39,733 nt of DNA from Agrococcus sediminis (GCF_007923295.1 NZ_VOIR01000014.1:1-39733); one strand, 5' to 3'. Positions 17,127 through 25,845 are shown, counted from the first letter of the stretch. Made by a program: numbers and translations. The notes: generated by a model not told the origin, from the sequence alone.

Positions 17127-18290
17127 TCAGGCTGACGCGGGCAGCACGACCCACACGCTCGCGCCGCCCGAGGGGGCGTCGTCGATCCCGATCCGGCCCC
17201 CGTGCGCGCGGACGATGCGCCGGCACGTCGACAGGCCGAGGCCGAGGCCGTCGGCATGCCCCGCGTCGCCGCGCTCCATCGCGTCGAACACCCGCTCGCG
17301 GTCGTGCTCCGGCACACCCGGCCCGTCGTCGTCGACGGTGATGCGCCAGCCGGAGGTCAGCGCGTGGGCGCCGACCTCGACGCGCGCGCCGCGCCCCGCC
17401 GCTCCGCCGTGCTGCAGGGCGTTCGACAGGAGGTTCTGGAGCAGGAGCCGCAGCAGCACGGGGTCGCCGGTGACGACGGGCAGCGGCCCGGCGTCGACCC
17501 GGGCTCCCGTTGCCACGATCAGCGCGTCGAGGTCGTCGAGCGTGTCTGCGAGGATCCGGTCGAGGTGCACGTCCTCGCGGCGCGCGGCGCCGCCGGCCCG
17601 CGAATGGTCGAGCAGGCCGTCGACCATGGCGCCCATCCGCGCGGCGGCGCCCTCGGCGCGCGCGATCGCGGCCGCGGCAGAACCGATGTCCTCGCTCGAC
17701 GAGGCGAGCTCGAGGAAGCCGACCAGCGCCGACAGCGGGTTGCGGAGGTCGTGGCTGACCTGTGCCGCGAAGTGCGTGAGCTGCTCGTTCGACCGGTCCA
17801 GCTCGCGCGTGAGCCGCCGCAGCTCGAGCACCTCGACGACCTGGTGGGAGAGCAGCTCGAGCGCTCGTCGCTCTCTCGCTCCCAGCTCGCCCGGCGCCTC
17901 GTCGAAGATGCACAGCGTGCCGATCGCGACGCCGTCCGGGGTGCGCAGCGGGCTCGACGCGTAGAAGCGCACGCTCGCGATGTCTCCGGTGACGAACGGG
18001 CTCTCGCGGAACCGCGCATCCTCGCGGGCGTCGCGCACGACGACGGGCTCCGGGTGCTCGAGGACGGCGTTGCACATCGAGTCCTCGCGCGCGCACACCC
18101 CCGGCTCGAAGCCGATCGAGGCGACCTGGTGCTGGTGCTCCTCGTCGATGATGTTGATCACCGCGGTCGGCACGCCGCAGATCGTCGCGGCGAGCTCGAC
18201 GAGGGCTTCGAGGTCGCTGCCCGCGGGCGTGCTGAGCACCCGGTACTCGTGGATGGCATCGCGCCGAGCGATGTCCTGGGTCGTGCTCAT
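17127..18290 (-). CDS. GAF-domain sensor histidine kinase (orphan)
   Basis: The 387-residue protein has a GAF domain at about residues 25-155 (VELAATICGVPTAVINIID, then FYASSPLRTPDGVAIGTLCIFD), a short linker, HisKA with the phosphorylated H180 in VSHDLRNPL, and an HATPase domain with LLQNLLSNALQHG (N box), DDDGPGVPE and GLGLGLSTCRRIV. There is no membrane segment, so it senses a cytoplasmic signal. The GAF type with a DEEHQH motif often precedes redox- or light-linked kinases, but no ligand can be named. No response regulator lies next to it. ATG at 18290 has GGAGGG upstream, and a TAGAGT box lies about 45 bases further (18336-18341, minus strand). Confidence 0.88.
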   Translation of the reverse strand: MSTTQDIARRDAIHEYRVLSTPAGSDLEALVELAATICGVPTAVINIIDEEHQHQVASIGFEPGVCAREDSMCNAVLEHPEPVVVRDAREDARFRESPFVTGDIASVRFYASSPLRTPDGVAIGTLCIFDEAPGELGARERRALELLSHQVVEVLELRRLTRELDRSNEQLTHFAAQVSHDLRNPLSALVGFLELASSSEDIGSAAAAIARAEGAAARMGAMVDGLLDHSRAGGAARREDVHLDRILADTLDDLDALIVATGARVDAGPLPVVTGDPVLLRLLLQNLLSNALQHGGAAGRGARVEVGAHALTSGWRITVDDDGPGVPEHDRERVFDAMERGDAGHADGLGLGLSTCRRIVRAHGGRIGIDDAPSGGASVWVVLPASA

Positions 18291-18381
18291 CGCGCCCTCC
18301 GCGCTCCGTCGTGCTCCGATCCTCCGGCGCGACACACTCTAGGGCTGGCGCTGGCGCCCGGCGGCCACGGCGCGCTCCGGC

Positions 18382-18915
18382 TCAGGCGCCCAGACGGCGG
18401 GCGACGGCGATGAGCCGCTCGATCTCGACCTCGGCGCGGCCGGGCTCGAGCGCGCCGAGCGCCGAGCGCAGGTAGACGCCGTCGGACATCAGCACGATCG
18501 CGAGCGCGAGCTCCTCGTCGCCGAGCCGCGCCGCGAGGGCCGCGACGTACTCGTCGTCGAGCCGCTGCAGCGCCGCGCGCGCACCGGCGCCGGCGGGGGA
18601 CTGCGCGAGGCGCACGAGGGCGACCGTCGCGCGGTCGAGGTCGCTGCCCTCGGCGACCGAGGTGCGCAGGAACCGGCCCACGAGGTCGTCGGCGGCGCGG
18701 AGCGACTCGAGGTCCTCGGCCCCGAGCAGCTCGAAGCGCTCGATGAGCCCGGCCTCGAGCGCGGCCTTCGAGCCGAAGTGGTAGAGCAGCCCGCCCTTCG
18801 ACACGCCCGCGCGCTCGGCGACCGCCTGCACGGTCGCGGCGCGCTCGCCGCCCTCGATGAGCAGCGTGATGTACGCGTCGAGCAGCTGCGCTCTGGCGGG
18901 GGAGTCACGGGGCAC
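18382..18915 (-). CDS. TetR family transcriptional repressor
   Basis: The 177-residue protein has an N-terminal helix-turn-helix (ATVQAVAERAGVSKGGLLYHFGS) and a variable ligand-binding C-terminus. It starts at GTG 18915, six bases after a TATGCT box on the minus strand, so it is probably leaderless; no ATG is in frame. It is divergent from the MFS exporter gene, and a 14-base palindrome between them overlaps the exporter promoter. This is the classic layout of a drug-responsive repressor that controls itself and an efflux pump. The ligand is unknown. Confidence 0.88.
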   Translation of the reverse strand: MPRDSPARAQLLDAYITLLIEGGERAATVQAVAERAGVSKGGLLYHFGSKAALEAGLIERFELLGAEDLESLRAADDLVGRFLRTSVAEGSDLDRATVALVRLAQSPAGAGARAALQRLDDEYVAALAARLGDEELALAIVLMSDGVYLRSALGALEPGRAEVEIERLIAVARRLGA

Positions 18916-18930
18916 GGCATGAGCATAGCG

Positions 18931-18959
18931 TTGCCAGCCAACCGTCCAGACGGTACAGT
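18931..18959 (+). promoter_or_regulatory. MFS exporter promoter with TetR operator palindrome
   Basis: TTGCCA at 18931-18936 and TACAGT at 18954-18959 are -35 and -10 boxes with an ideal 17-base spacer. The spacer and first -10 base hold ACCGTC-CA-GACGGT (18941-18954), a dyad with 6-base arms. A repressor bound there would block the exporter promoter and the -35 region of the opposite tetR promoter. Confidence 0.72.
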
Positions 18960-19011
18960 AACGGGGTCGCGCGCCGCCCGCGCCGGCCGCCACCCGACCA
19001 GGAGCCCGACC

Positions 19012-20541
19012 ATGGACATCCGCCAGCAGACCCTCGCCATCGACGAGGCGACCGCGCCGCGCGCCGGCGCGCGCGAGTGGGTCGCGCTCGCGGTGCTCAT
19101 GCTCCCGGTGCTGCTCGTCTCGATCGACAACACGGTGCTGGCGTTCGCGCTGCCGCAGATCTCGCTCGCGCTCGAGCCCGACGCCGCGCAGCAGCTGTGG
19201 ATGGTGGATGCCTACGCGCTCGTGCTCGCCGGCCTCCTCGTGGCGATGGGGAGCCTCGGCGACCGGTTCGGCCGCCGGCGCATGCTGCTCATCGGCGCCA
19301 CCGGCTTCGCCGTGGTCTCGGTGCTCGCCGCCTTCGCGCCCACCGCATCCGCCCTCATCGCCGCGCGCGCGGCGCTCGGCCTCTTCGGCGCGATGCTCAT
19401 GCCGTCGACCCTCTCGCTGCTGCGCTCGACCTTCCCGCACCGCGATCAGCGCCGCCTCGCGATCGCCGTCTGGGCGACGGCGTTCTCGGTCGGCTCGGCG
19501 CTCGGCCCGACGGTGGGCGGGCTGCTGCTCGAGCACTTCGCGTGGGGCTCCGTCTTCCTCATGGCGGTGCCCGTGCTGCTGCCGCTGCTCGTGCTCGCGC
19601 CGCTGCTCGTGCGCGAGAGCCGCGACCCCGCGCCCGGCCCCATCGACCCGCTCGGCATCGCGCTCTCGATCGCCGCGCTCGGCGCGCTCGCCGCGACGAT
19701 CAAGCACGTCGCGGTGGAGGGCCCCGACCTCCTCGCCGTCGCGCTGCTCGCGGTCGCGATCGTCGCGGGCCTCGGCTTCGCGCGCCGCATGCGCTCGGTC
19801 GACGAGCCCATGCTCGACCTCGACCTGCTGCGCGTGCCCGCCTTCTCGGGGGCGATCGCGATCAACCTGCTGAGCGTCGTCGCGCTCGTCGGCGCGCTGT
19901 TCTTCCTCACCCAGCACCTGCAGCTCGTCGAGGGGCTCTCGACGCTCGACGCGGCGCTGCTGCTCGTGCCCGGCACGATCGCGATGGTGCTGGCGGGCCT
20001 GGGCGTCGTGCGCATCGTGCGGCACGTGCCCGCGCACCGGGTGGTGGCGGTGGGCCTCGCGAGCTCGATGGCCGGCTACCTGCTCGTCGCGCTCGCGGGC
20101 GACGCGCTCTCGCCGCTGCACGTCGCGATCGCCTACGTGCTGCTCGGTGCGGGCGTCGGCGCCGCCGAGACGCTCTCGAACGAGATCGTCGTCTCGACCG
20201 CGCCGCCCGCCAAGGCGGGCGCGGCGAGCGCCGTCTCCGAGACCGCGTACGAGCTCGGCGCCGTGCTCGGCACCGCGGTGCTCGGCGGCATCGTGAGCGC
20301 CGTCTACCGCGCGTCGATCGCGCTGCCCGACGGCGTCGCATCCGCCGACGCCGACGCCGCGCGCGAGACGCTCGCCGGCGCGCTCGACGTGGCCGAGCGC
20401 GTGCAGGGCGAGCTCGGCGCCGGCATCGCCGAGGCCGCGCGCGCGGCCTTCGACCAGGGGGCGCTGTGGACCGCGCTCACCGGGGCGGCGCTCATGGCGG
20501 CGGCCATCGTCGTCGCGCTGCGAGCACTGCGTCGCGCGTAG
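19012..20541 (+). CDS. MFS drug exporter of the 14-TMS DHA2 family
   Basis: The 509-residue protein has about fourteen membrane segments. Conserved MFS parts include the D in SIDNTVLAFALPQI in TM1, motif A GSLGDRFGRRRML between TM2 and TM3, and a motif C-like AVWATAFSVGSALGPTVGGLL in TM5, which marks proton-driven antiporters. It probably exports amphiphilic drugs or dyes; the substrate is not predictable. ATG at 19012 has AGGAG seven bases upstream. The divergent tetR gene and the shared palindrome suggest substrate-induced control. A hairpin at 20558-20589 follows the stop. Confidence 0.9.
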   Translation: MDIRQQTLAIDEATAPRAGAREWVALAVLMLPVLLVSIDNTVLAFALPQISLALEPDAAQQLWMVDAYALVLAGLLVAMGSLGDRFGRRRMLLIGATGFAVVSVLAAFAPTASALIAARAALGLFGAMLMPSTLSLLRSTFPHRDQRRLAIAVWATAFSVGSALGPTVGGLLLEHFAWGSVFLMAVPVLLPLLVLAPLLVRESRDPAPGPIDPLGIALSIAALGALAATIKHVAVEGPDLLAVALLAVAIVAGLGFARRMRSVDEPMLDLDLLRVPAFSGAIAINLLSVVALVGALFFLTQHLQLVEGLSTLDAALLLVPGTIAMVLAGLGVVRIVRHVPAHRVVAVGLASSMAGYLLVALAGDALSPLHVAIAYVLLGAGVGAAETLSNEIVVSTAPPAKAGAASAVSETAYELGAVLGTAVLGGIVSAVYRASIALPDGVASADADAARETLAGALDVAERVQGELGAGIAEAARAAFDQGALWTALTGAALMAAAIVVALRALRRA

Positions 20542-20557
20542 GCCGCCGGGACGACGA

Positions 20558-20589
20558 AGCGGCGCCGCCCCGGGAGGGACGGCGCCGCT
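20558..20589. terminator. Bidirectional terminator hairpin between convergent genes
   Basis: AGCGGCGCCG at 20558-20567 pairs with CGGCGCCGCT at 20580-20589 around a 12-base loop. It separates the rightward MFS gene from the leftward DUF6458 gene. Confidence 0.65.
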
Positions 20590-20604
20590 GCGGTGCGGGG
20601 ATGC

Positions 20605-20862
20605 TCAGATCAGGTCGTCGCGGCGCTCGGTGCGCTCGACGCGCGTGCCGGTCTCCGGGTCGACCGCCGTGCGCGACACCTGGCTGGTGCGGCCGGAGCG
20701 CGCGGCCATGACGATGCCGATCAGCGTGACGAGAGCACCGGCGCCGAGGAGGATGTAGCCGATGAGGGTCCAGTTGGCGCCGTCGACCTGCCACAGGGCG
20801 GGGACCGCCCAGGCGACGATCGCGCCGACTGCCATGAGGAAGATGCCGAAGCCGATGCTCAA
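20605..20862 (-). CDS. DUF6458 family small membrane protein
   Basis: The 85-residue protein has two membrane segments (GFGIFLMAVGAIVAWAV and LIGYILLGAGALVTLIGIVM) followed by a charged tail (RTSQVSRTAVDPETG, then RVERTERRDDLI). The SIGFGIFL start and this layout match the DUF6458 proteins that are common in actinobacteria; their function is unknown. TTG at 20862 is chosen because GGAG lies at the right distance upstream and the family begins M-S-I-G there. The frame is open further upstream, but that part is not family-like. Confidence 0.78.
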   Translation of the reverse strand: MSIGFGIFLMAVGAIVAWAVPALWQVDGANWTLIGYILLGAGALVTLIGIVMAARSGRTSQVSRTAVDPETGTRVERTERRDDLI

Positions 20863-20956
20863 GGTGCACTCCGTTCGTTGGTGCAGCCCGGGACCAGGCC
20901 GCTTGCAGGGAATGTACCCGCCGCTCCCTGGCACCCGGGTGAACGCGCCCGCCGAC

Positions 20957-20962
20957 TAGGCT
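20957..20962 (+). promoter_or_regulatory. -10 box (TAGGCT) for leuB-ilvE
   Basis: TAGGCT lies 70 bases before the leuB GTG. Unlike many genes here, leuB would have a leader of about 60 bases; I see no leader peptide rich in leucine in it. Confidence 0.45.
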
Positions 20963-21032
20963 GGGAATCGCCGTCCGCACGGCTGCGGAGGCGGTTCGAC
21001 GACGCGCACACGGGTGCGCCAGGGGAGGAAGC

Positions 21033-22097
21033 GTGGAGCAGCTGCGCCTCGCGGTCATCGCAGGAGACGGCATCGGGCAGGAGGTCACGCTCGAGGCGAG
21101 GAAGGCCATGCGCGCCGCGCTCGCCGACGTCGAGCTCGTCGAGACCGAGTACGCGCTGGGTGCCGCCCACTACCTCGAGACCGGCGAGGTGCTCGACGAC
21201 GCCACGCTCGCGAGCCTCGCCGAGCACGACGCGATCCTGCTGGGCGCCGTCGGCGGCGACCCCGCCGACCCGCGCCTCGCCGGCGGCATCATCGAGCGCG
21301 GGCTGCTGCTGCGCCTGCGCTTCGCCTTCGACCACCACGTGAACCTGCGCCCGACCGTGCTCCACCCGAGGATCGGCAGCCCCCTGCGCGACCCGGGCGA
21401 GATCGACTTCGTCGTCGTGCGCGAGGGCACGGAGGGGCCGTACGTCGGCAACGGCGGCGCGCTCCGCCAGGGCACGCCCCACGAGATCGCGAACGAGACG
21501 AGCGTCAACACCGCCTTCGGCGTCGAGCGGGTCGTGCGCTTCGCCTTCGAGCTCGCCGAGCAGCGCCGTCGCCGGCTCACGCTCGTGCACAAGAAGAACG
21601 TCCTCGTCCACGCCGGCGCGCTCTGGCAGCGCATCGTCGACGAGGTGGCGGTCGACCACCCCGAGGTCGAGGTCGACTACCTCCACGTCGACGCCGCCAC
21701 GATCTTCCTCGTCGACCGGCCCAGCCGCTTCGACGTGATCGTCACCGACAACCTGTTCGGCGACATCCTCACCGACCTCGCGGGCGCCGTCGGCGGCGGG
21801 ATCGGCCTCGCGGCCTCCGGCAACCTCAACCCCTCGGGCGCCTTCCCGAGCATGTTCGAGCCCGTGCACGGCTCGGCCCCCGACATCGCGGGGAAGGGCA
21901 TCGCCGACCCGACGGCGGCGATCCTCTCGGCCGCACTCCTGCTCGAGCACTCGGGCCACCCCGACGCCGGCCGGCGCATCCGCGACGCCGTCGACGCCGA
22001 CATCGACGGGCGCGACGGCACCGCACGCAGCACCAGCGAGGTCGGCGACGCGATCGCCGGCCGCATCAGCGCATCCACCCGCAAGGAGCAGGCATGA
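21033..22097 (+). CDS. leuB: 3-isopropylmalate dehydrogenase
   Basis: LeuB oxidises and decarboxylates 3-isopropylmalate to 2-oxoisocaproate with NAD in leucine synthesis. The 354-residue protein has the beta-decarboxylating dehydrogenase pattern: GDGIGQEV at the N-terminus, [29 protein letters not shown], and the metal and NAD region [15 protein letters not shown], then [25 protein letters not shown] at 21033 has GGGGAGGA just upstream. Its stop overlaps the ilvE start as ATGA, so the two are co-translated. Tartrate dehydrogenase is a related alternative, but the residues and the ilvE neighbour favour LeuB. Confidence 0.93.
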   Translation: MEQLRLAVIAGDGIGQEVTLEARKAMRAALADVELVETEYALGAAHYLETGEVLDDATLASLAEHDAILLGAVGGDPADPRLAGGIIERGLLLRLRFAFDHHVNLRPTVLHPRIGSPLRDPGEIDFVVVREGTEGPYVGNGGALRQGTPHEIANETSVNTAFGVERVVRFAFELAEQRRRRLTLVHKKNVLVHAGALWQRIVDEVAVDHPEVEVDYLHVDAATIFLVDRPSRFDVIVTDNLFGDILTDLAGAVGGGIGLAASGNLNPSGAFPSMFEPVHGSAPDIAGKGIADPTAAILSAALLLEHSGHPDAGRRIRDAVDADIDGRDGTARSTSEVGDAIAGRISASTRKEQA

Positions 22098-23179
22098 CCG
22101 ACTTCGCGATCACCCGCAACGAGCGGCCCGCCGCGGACAGCGTCCGCGAGGGCGTGCTCGCCGAGCCCGGCTTCGGCAAGCACTTCACCGACCACATGGT
22201 CTCGATCGACTGGACGGTCGACGAGGGCTGGCACGGCCACCGCGTCGAGCCGTACGGCCCGCTGCAGATGGACCCGGCCTCCGCCGTGCTCCACTACGGC
22301 CAGGAGATCTTCGAGGGCATGAAGGCCTACCGCCGCGCCGACGGCTCGGTCTGGACCTTCCGGCCCGAGGAGAACGCCAAGCGCATGCAGCGCTCGGCGG
22401 CGCGGCTGGCGCTGCCCGAGCTGTCGGTCGACGACTTCGTCGAGTCGGTGCGGCAGCTCGTGCGGATCGACGAGGCGTGGGTGCCGGCCGGTGGCGAGAA
22501 CTCGCTCTACCTGCGGCCCTTCATGATCGCCAACGAGGTGTTCCTCGGGGTGCGCGCGGCGCAGACCGTGCGGTTCATGGTCATCGCGAGCCCCGCCGGG
22601 CCCTACTTCGCGGGCGGCGTGAAGCCGGTCTCGATCTGGCTCTCGCGCGAGTACAACCGCGCCGGCAAGGGCGGCACCGGCGCCGCCAAGTGCGGCGGCA
22701 ACTACGCCGCGAGCCTCCTGCCCACGCAGCAGGCGGCCGCGAACGGCTGCGCGCAGGTGCTCTTCCTCAACGAGGCGGGCACCGAGCTCGAGGAGCTCGG
22801 CGGCATGAACGTCGTGCTCGTCCGGGCCGACGGCACCCTCATCACCCCCGACTCCGACTCCATCCTCGACGGCATCACGCGCAACTCGCTGCTCGAGCTC
22901 GCGGCGGATGCGGGCCACCGGGTCGAGCGGCGGCCGGTGACGCTCGCGGAGTGGCGCGACGGCATCGCCGACGGCTCGATCACCGAGGTCTTCGCGTGCG
23001 GCACCGCCGCCGTGCTGACGCCCATCGCGGCGCTCAAGAGCCCCGACGAGACGATCGGCGACCCGGGCGCGCCCGCCGGCCCGGTCGCGATGGCGCTCCG
23101 CCAGCGGCTCACCGACATCCAGTACGGCCGCGCGGAGGACCCGCACGGCTGGATGGTGCAGCTGACGGAGGCCCGCTGA
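22094..23179 (+). CDS. ilvE: Branched-chain amino acid aminotransferase
   Basis: IlvE transfers the amino group from glutamate to the 2-keto acids of valine, leucine and isoleucine using PLP. The 361 residues fit the longer class IV BCAT2-like form. The PLP lysine is K199 in [13 protein letters not shown], with [11 protein letters not shown] and the C-terminal [14 protein letters not shown] phosphate-binding loop also present. It overlaps leuB by four bases and the downstream FAH gene by one base, making a tight operon. It completes the pathway begun by ilvDBNC about 15 kb away. Confidence 0.95.
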   Translation: MTDFAITRNERPAADSVREGVLAEPGFGKHFTDHMVSIDWTVDEGWHGHRVEPYGPLQMDPASAVLHYGQEIFEGMKAYRRADGSVWTFRPEENAKRMQRSAARLALPELSVDDFVESVRQLVRIDEAWVPAGGENSLYLRPFMIANEVFLGVRAAQTVRFMVIASPAGPYFAGGVKPVSIWLSREYNRAGKGGTGAAKCGGNYAASLLPTQQAAANGCAQVLFLNEAGTELEELGGMNVVLVRADGTLITPDSDSILDGITRNSLLELAADAGHRVERRPVTLAEWRDGIADGSITEVFACGTAAVLTPIAALKSPDETIGDPGAPAGPVAMALRQRLTDIQYGRAEDPHGWMVQLTEAR

Positions 23180-23955
23180 TGCGCGTCGCGCGGTTCGCGC
23201 ACGGCGAGCGCATCGGCTACGGCGTCGTCGACGGGGATGCGCTGGTCGAGCTGGTCGGCGACCCGATCGTCGCCGGCTTCGACACGACCGGCACCCGCAT
23301 CCCGATCGCCGAGGCGCGCCTGCTCGCGCCCGTCATCCCGCGCTCGAAGGTCGTGGCGGTCGGCCGCAACTACGCGAAGCACGCGGCCGAGCTCGGCAAC
23401 GAGGTGCCCACCGAGCCGCTGGTCTTCCTGAAGCCCAACACATCGGTGATCGGCCCCGGCGACGCGATCGTGCTGCCGCCGGAGTCGCAGGACGTGCACT
23501 TCGAGGGCGAGATCGCCCTCGTGATCGGCACGGTCGCGCGGCGCCTCACGCGGGCGAACGCGCTGCACGCCGTCTTCGGCGTCACGGTCGCCAACGACGT
23601 GACCGCGCGCGACCTGCAGCACCGCGAGAAGCAGTGGGCGCGCGCGAAGGGCTTCGACACGTTCTGCCCGCTCGGGCCCGCGATCGAGACCGAGCCCGAC
23701 TACGACGCGCTGCAGGTCATCACGCGCGTCGACGGCGAGGTGCGGCAGGACGGCGTCTCGAGCGACTGGATCTTCGACGCGCCCACCGTGCTCGAGTGGA
23801 TCACCGCATCCATGACCCTGCTGCCCGGCGACGTCGTGCTGATGGGCACCCCGGAGGGCGTGGGCCCGCTGCGCGCGGGCCAGACGGTCGAGGTGGAGGT
23901 GCCGGGCGTCGGCACGCTGCGCAACCCGGTCGTCGCGCAGGCCACCGCGGGCTGA
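23179..23955 (+). CDS. Fumarylacetoacetate hydrolase (FAH) family protein
   Basis: The 258-residue protein has a short N-terminal domain and the FAH catalytic fold: VVAVGRNYAKHAAELG, metal ligands in VHFEGEIALVIG (E-x-E) and VANDVTARDLQ (D), then KGFDTFCPLGP and GDVVLMGTPEGVGPL. Members cleave or decarboxylate 2-oxo acids, such as fumarylpyruvate or oxaloacetate; an oxaloacetate decarboxylase or acylpyruvase role is possible. It starts at ATG 23179, overlapping the ilvE stop by one base. In many actinobacteria such a gene sits between BCAA genes and gltX, so the link looks conserved, but the substrate is unknown. Confidence 0.88.
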   Translation: MRVARFAHGERIGYGVVDGDALVELVGDPIVAGFDTTGTRIPIAEARLLAPVIPRSKVVAVGRNYAKHAAELGNEVPTEPLVFLKPNTSVIGPGDAIVLPPESQDVHFEGEIALVIGTVARRLTRANALHAVFGVTVANDVTARDLQHREKQWARAKGFDTFCPLGPAIETEPDYDALQVITRVDGEVRQDGVSSDWIFDAPTVLEWITASMTLLPGDVVLMGTPEGVGPLRAGQTVEVEVPGVGTLRNPVVAQATAG

Positions 23956-23986
23956 TCCCTCCCGGCTCATACTCGGCCGGGTCGCC

Positions 23987-23992
23987 TAGCAT
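23987..23992 (+). promoter_or_regulatory. -10 box (TAGCAT) for the DUF937 gene
   Basis: TAGCAT lies 46 bases upstream of the ATG at 24039. A GAGGAGGAG ribosome binding site follows, so this gene has a normal leader. Confidence 0.4.
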
Positions 23993-24038
23993 CAGCCGCA
24001 CCGGCGGTGCGAGCCGCCGATCGACTCGAGGAGGAGCC

Positions 24039-24734
24039 ATGTCGGAGATCCAGCAGCTGCTCGGCCAGATGCCGATCCAGCAGATCGCGCAGCGCGCGGG
24101 CGTCAGCGAGGCCGAGGCGAGGCAGGCGGTCGAGGCCATCGTGCCGACCCTGGTCGGCGGGATGCAGGCGAACGCGCACGACCCGGCGGGCGCCCAGTCG
24201 CTCGCGGGCGCGCTCGGCGCGCACGCCGGCCACCTCGACGAGCGCCTCGCGGGCGACATCGACACCGCCGACGGCGAGAAGATCGTGCACAACGTGTTCG
24301 GCGACAACACCGACCAGATCGCGCGGGCGGCCGGCGGCGGCGGTGCGCTCGGCGGCATCATCCAGAAGATCCTGCCGATCGTCGCGCCGATCGTGCTCGC
24401 GTGGATCGCGAACCGCTTCCTCGGGCAGCGGGGCGGGGCGGCGCCGCAGGCGCCCGAGCGCGCCGAGGCGCCGGGCGGCGGCTTCGACTCGCCCTTCGAC
24501 CGCGGCTCGGCGGGCGCCGAGCAGAAGGTGCAGGTGCCGCAGACGCAGACCCCGGCGCCCGCGCCCGGCCAGCAGCCGGGCCAGCCGGGCCAGGGCGGCG
24601 GCCTCGGCCTCGACGACCTGCTCGGCGGCATCCTGGGCGGCGGCTCCAGCCGGGAGGGCGGCTCGAGCGGCGGCCCGCTCGGCCCGCTCGGCGACATCCT
24701 CGGCGGCCTGCTCGGCGGCGGTCGCCGCGGCTGA
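24039..24734 (+). CDS. DUF937 domain protein with Gly/Pro/Gln-rich tail
   Basis: The 231-residue protein has an N-terminal DUF937/YidB-like helical domain (about residues 1-105: IQQIAQRAGVSEAEARQAVE, VPTLVGGMQANA, GEKIVHNVFGDN), a short hydrophobic stretch (IIQKILPIVAPIVLAWIANRFL) and a low-complexity tail with PAPAPGQQPGQPGQ and repeated LLGGILGGG/LGGLLGGG units. The role is unknown. The glycine-rich repeats recall self-associating peptides. ATG at 24039 has a strong GAGGAGGAG site. Confidence 0.8.
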   Translation: MSEIQQLLGQMPIQQIAQRAGVSEAEARQAVEAIVPTLVGGMQANAHDPAGAQSLAGALGAHAGHLDERLAGDIDTADGEKIVHNVFGDNTDQIARAAGGGGALGGIIQKILPIVAPIVLAWIANRFLGQRGGAAPQAPERAEAPGGGFDSPFDRGSAGAEQKVQVPQTQTPAPAPGQQPGQPGQGGGLGLDDLLGGILGGGSSREGGSSGGPLGPLGDILGGLLGGGRRG

Positions 24735-24756
24735 CCCTGCCCGCGCGAGGCCGGCT

Positions 24757-24821
24757 CCGTCGAGCTTCCCCGAACCCCGGTTCCTCCGCGGCGAGACCCG
24801 CGCTCGAGGGAAGCTCGACGG
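24757..24821. terminator. 14-bp inverted repeat with 37-base loop
   Basis: CCGTCGAGCTTCCC (24757-24770) and GGGAAGCTCGACGG (24808-24821) are exact reverse complements. The loop is GC-rich and can fold further. It lies between the DUF937 stop and the padR operator and may end the DUF937 transcript or be a protein-binding or mobile-element remnant. Confidence 0.5.
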
Positions 24822-24830
24822 GGTGCAGGC

Positions 24831-24863
24831 TGTCTGCATATGCAGGCAGGCAACGGCTAGACT
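24831..24863 (+). promoter_or_regulatory. padR promoter with palindromic operator
   Basis: TGTCTGCATATGCAGGCA at 24831-24848 is an 18-base dyad with one mismatch and a perfect 12-base core (CTGCATATGCAG). It covers the -35 position. TAGACT at 24858-24863 is the -10 box, six bases before the ATG at 24870, so the transcript is leaderless. A PadR dimer bound here would repress its own gene. Confidence 0.62.
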
Positions 24864-24869
24864 GCACGC

Positions 24870-25196
24870 ATGGCTTCCCCTGACGCGCTCCGCGGCCACG
24901 TCGACGCGATGCTGCTGTCGGTGCTCGCCGACGGACCGGTGCACGGCTACGGCGCGATCGAGCGCATCCGCGACCGCTCCGGCGGCGCGCTCGACTTCCC
25001 GAGCGGCACCGTCTACCCGGCGCTGAAGCGGCTGGAGCGCCGCGGCCTCATCGAGGGGGAGTGGGAGTCGAGCGGGCGCTCGAAGCGGGTCTACCGGCTG
25101 ACGCCTGCGGGCACGAGCGAGCTCGAGGCGCAGCGCACCGAGTGGACCGCGACGGCCTCGATCATCACGAGCGTGCTCGGCGCGGCGCGAGCCTGA
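24870..25196 (+). CDS. PadR family transcriptional regulator
   Basis: The 108-residue protein is a short PadR repressor with the winged helix (MLLSVLADGPVHGYGAIERI, then SGTVYPALKRLERRGLIEGEW, then KRVYRLTPAGTSEL). It has only one C-terminal helix for dimerisation, typical of subfamily 2. It probably binds the palindrome in its own promoter. The gene overlaps the end of the opposite-strand HAAS-like gene by 32 bases. PadR regulators are usually encoded in the same direction as their HAAS-domain partners, so this tail-to-tail layout is odd. Confidence 0.9.
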   Translation: MASPDALRGHVDAMLLSVLADGPVHGYGAIERIRDRSGGALDFPSGTVYPALKRLERRGLIEGEWESSGRSKRVYRLTPAGTSELEAQRTEWTATASIITSVLGAARA

Positions 25197-25845
25197 CGGC
25201 GCCCCAGCGCACGAGCAGCGCGGCCGCGGCGACCGCGAGCGCCGAGCCGAGCACGAGCGTCGTGACCAGCAGGGCCGCGAGGATGCCGGCACCGGCGGCC
25301 GGCACGGCGATCGTCGCCGCCATCGCGACCGCGCCCGCGACGAGCGCGACGGCGAACGCGAGCTGCAGGCCGGCCACGGCCACGAGCGCGGTGAGCGAGC
25401 CCGAGCGCCGGATCGCGAGCCAGCCGGCGGCGGCGGCTGCCGCCACGATCGGTCCCGCAGCGTCGAGCGCCCGCGAGACCTGGAGCATCCAGCCGTCCTC
25501 GACCGGCACCCGGAACCCGGGCACCGCCGCGAGGGCGGTCATGCCGACGAACCACACCACGAGCAGCGTCGCGGCGGCGAGCGCGGCGCGCGGGGCGAAG
25601 CGGCGGCCGCGGTCGGCGAGCAGCTCGGTCGAGAGCTCGGCGGCGATCGCGCGCGGGTCGCCGAACTCGGCGACCACGGCGGTTGCGGCGAGCGGCTCGG
25701 GCGCTCCCGCGTCGACGCGCGCGGCGACGGCCTCCCGCAGGTCGCCCTCGATCTCGCGCGCGAGCTCGCGGCGCCGCCTGCCGGACGCGACCACGGCGCG
25801 CTCGAGGCGGCCGACGAGGTCGGCGACGGGGTCGGGGCTGGGCAT
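25165..25845 (-). CDS. HAAS-like N-terminal domain membrane protein, PadR partner
   Basis: The 226-residue protein begins with about 80 charged residues (RLERAVVASGRRRRELAREI, DPRAIAAELSTELL) that resemble the helical HAAS/permease-prefix domain often encoded with PadR regulators, followed by four membrane segments (ALAAATLLVVWFVGMTALA; ALDAAGPIVAAAAAAGWLA; LTALVAVAGLQLAFAVALVA; GILAALLVTTLVLGSALAV). ATG at 25845 has GGAGGG upstream. Its last 32 bases overlap padR in antisense. It may sense membrane state and modulate PadR, but this is inference from known pairs. Confidence 0.72.
   Translation of the reverse strand: MPSPDPVADLVGRLERAVVASGRRRRELAREIEGDLREAVAARVDAGAPEPLAATAVVAEFGDPRAIAAELSTELLADRGRRFAPRAALAAATLLVVWFVGMTALAAVPGFRVPVEDGWMLQVSRALDAAGPIVAAAAAAGWLAIRRSGSLTALVAVAGLQLAFAVALVAGAVAMAATIAVPAAGAGILAALLVTTLVLGSALAVAAAALLVRWGAVRLAPRRARS

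Noticed and set aside
17510-17758. Small forward frame within the histidine kinase gene
   Set aside because: It is an Arg/Gly/Pro-rich shadow without ribosome binding site or promoter.
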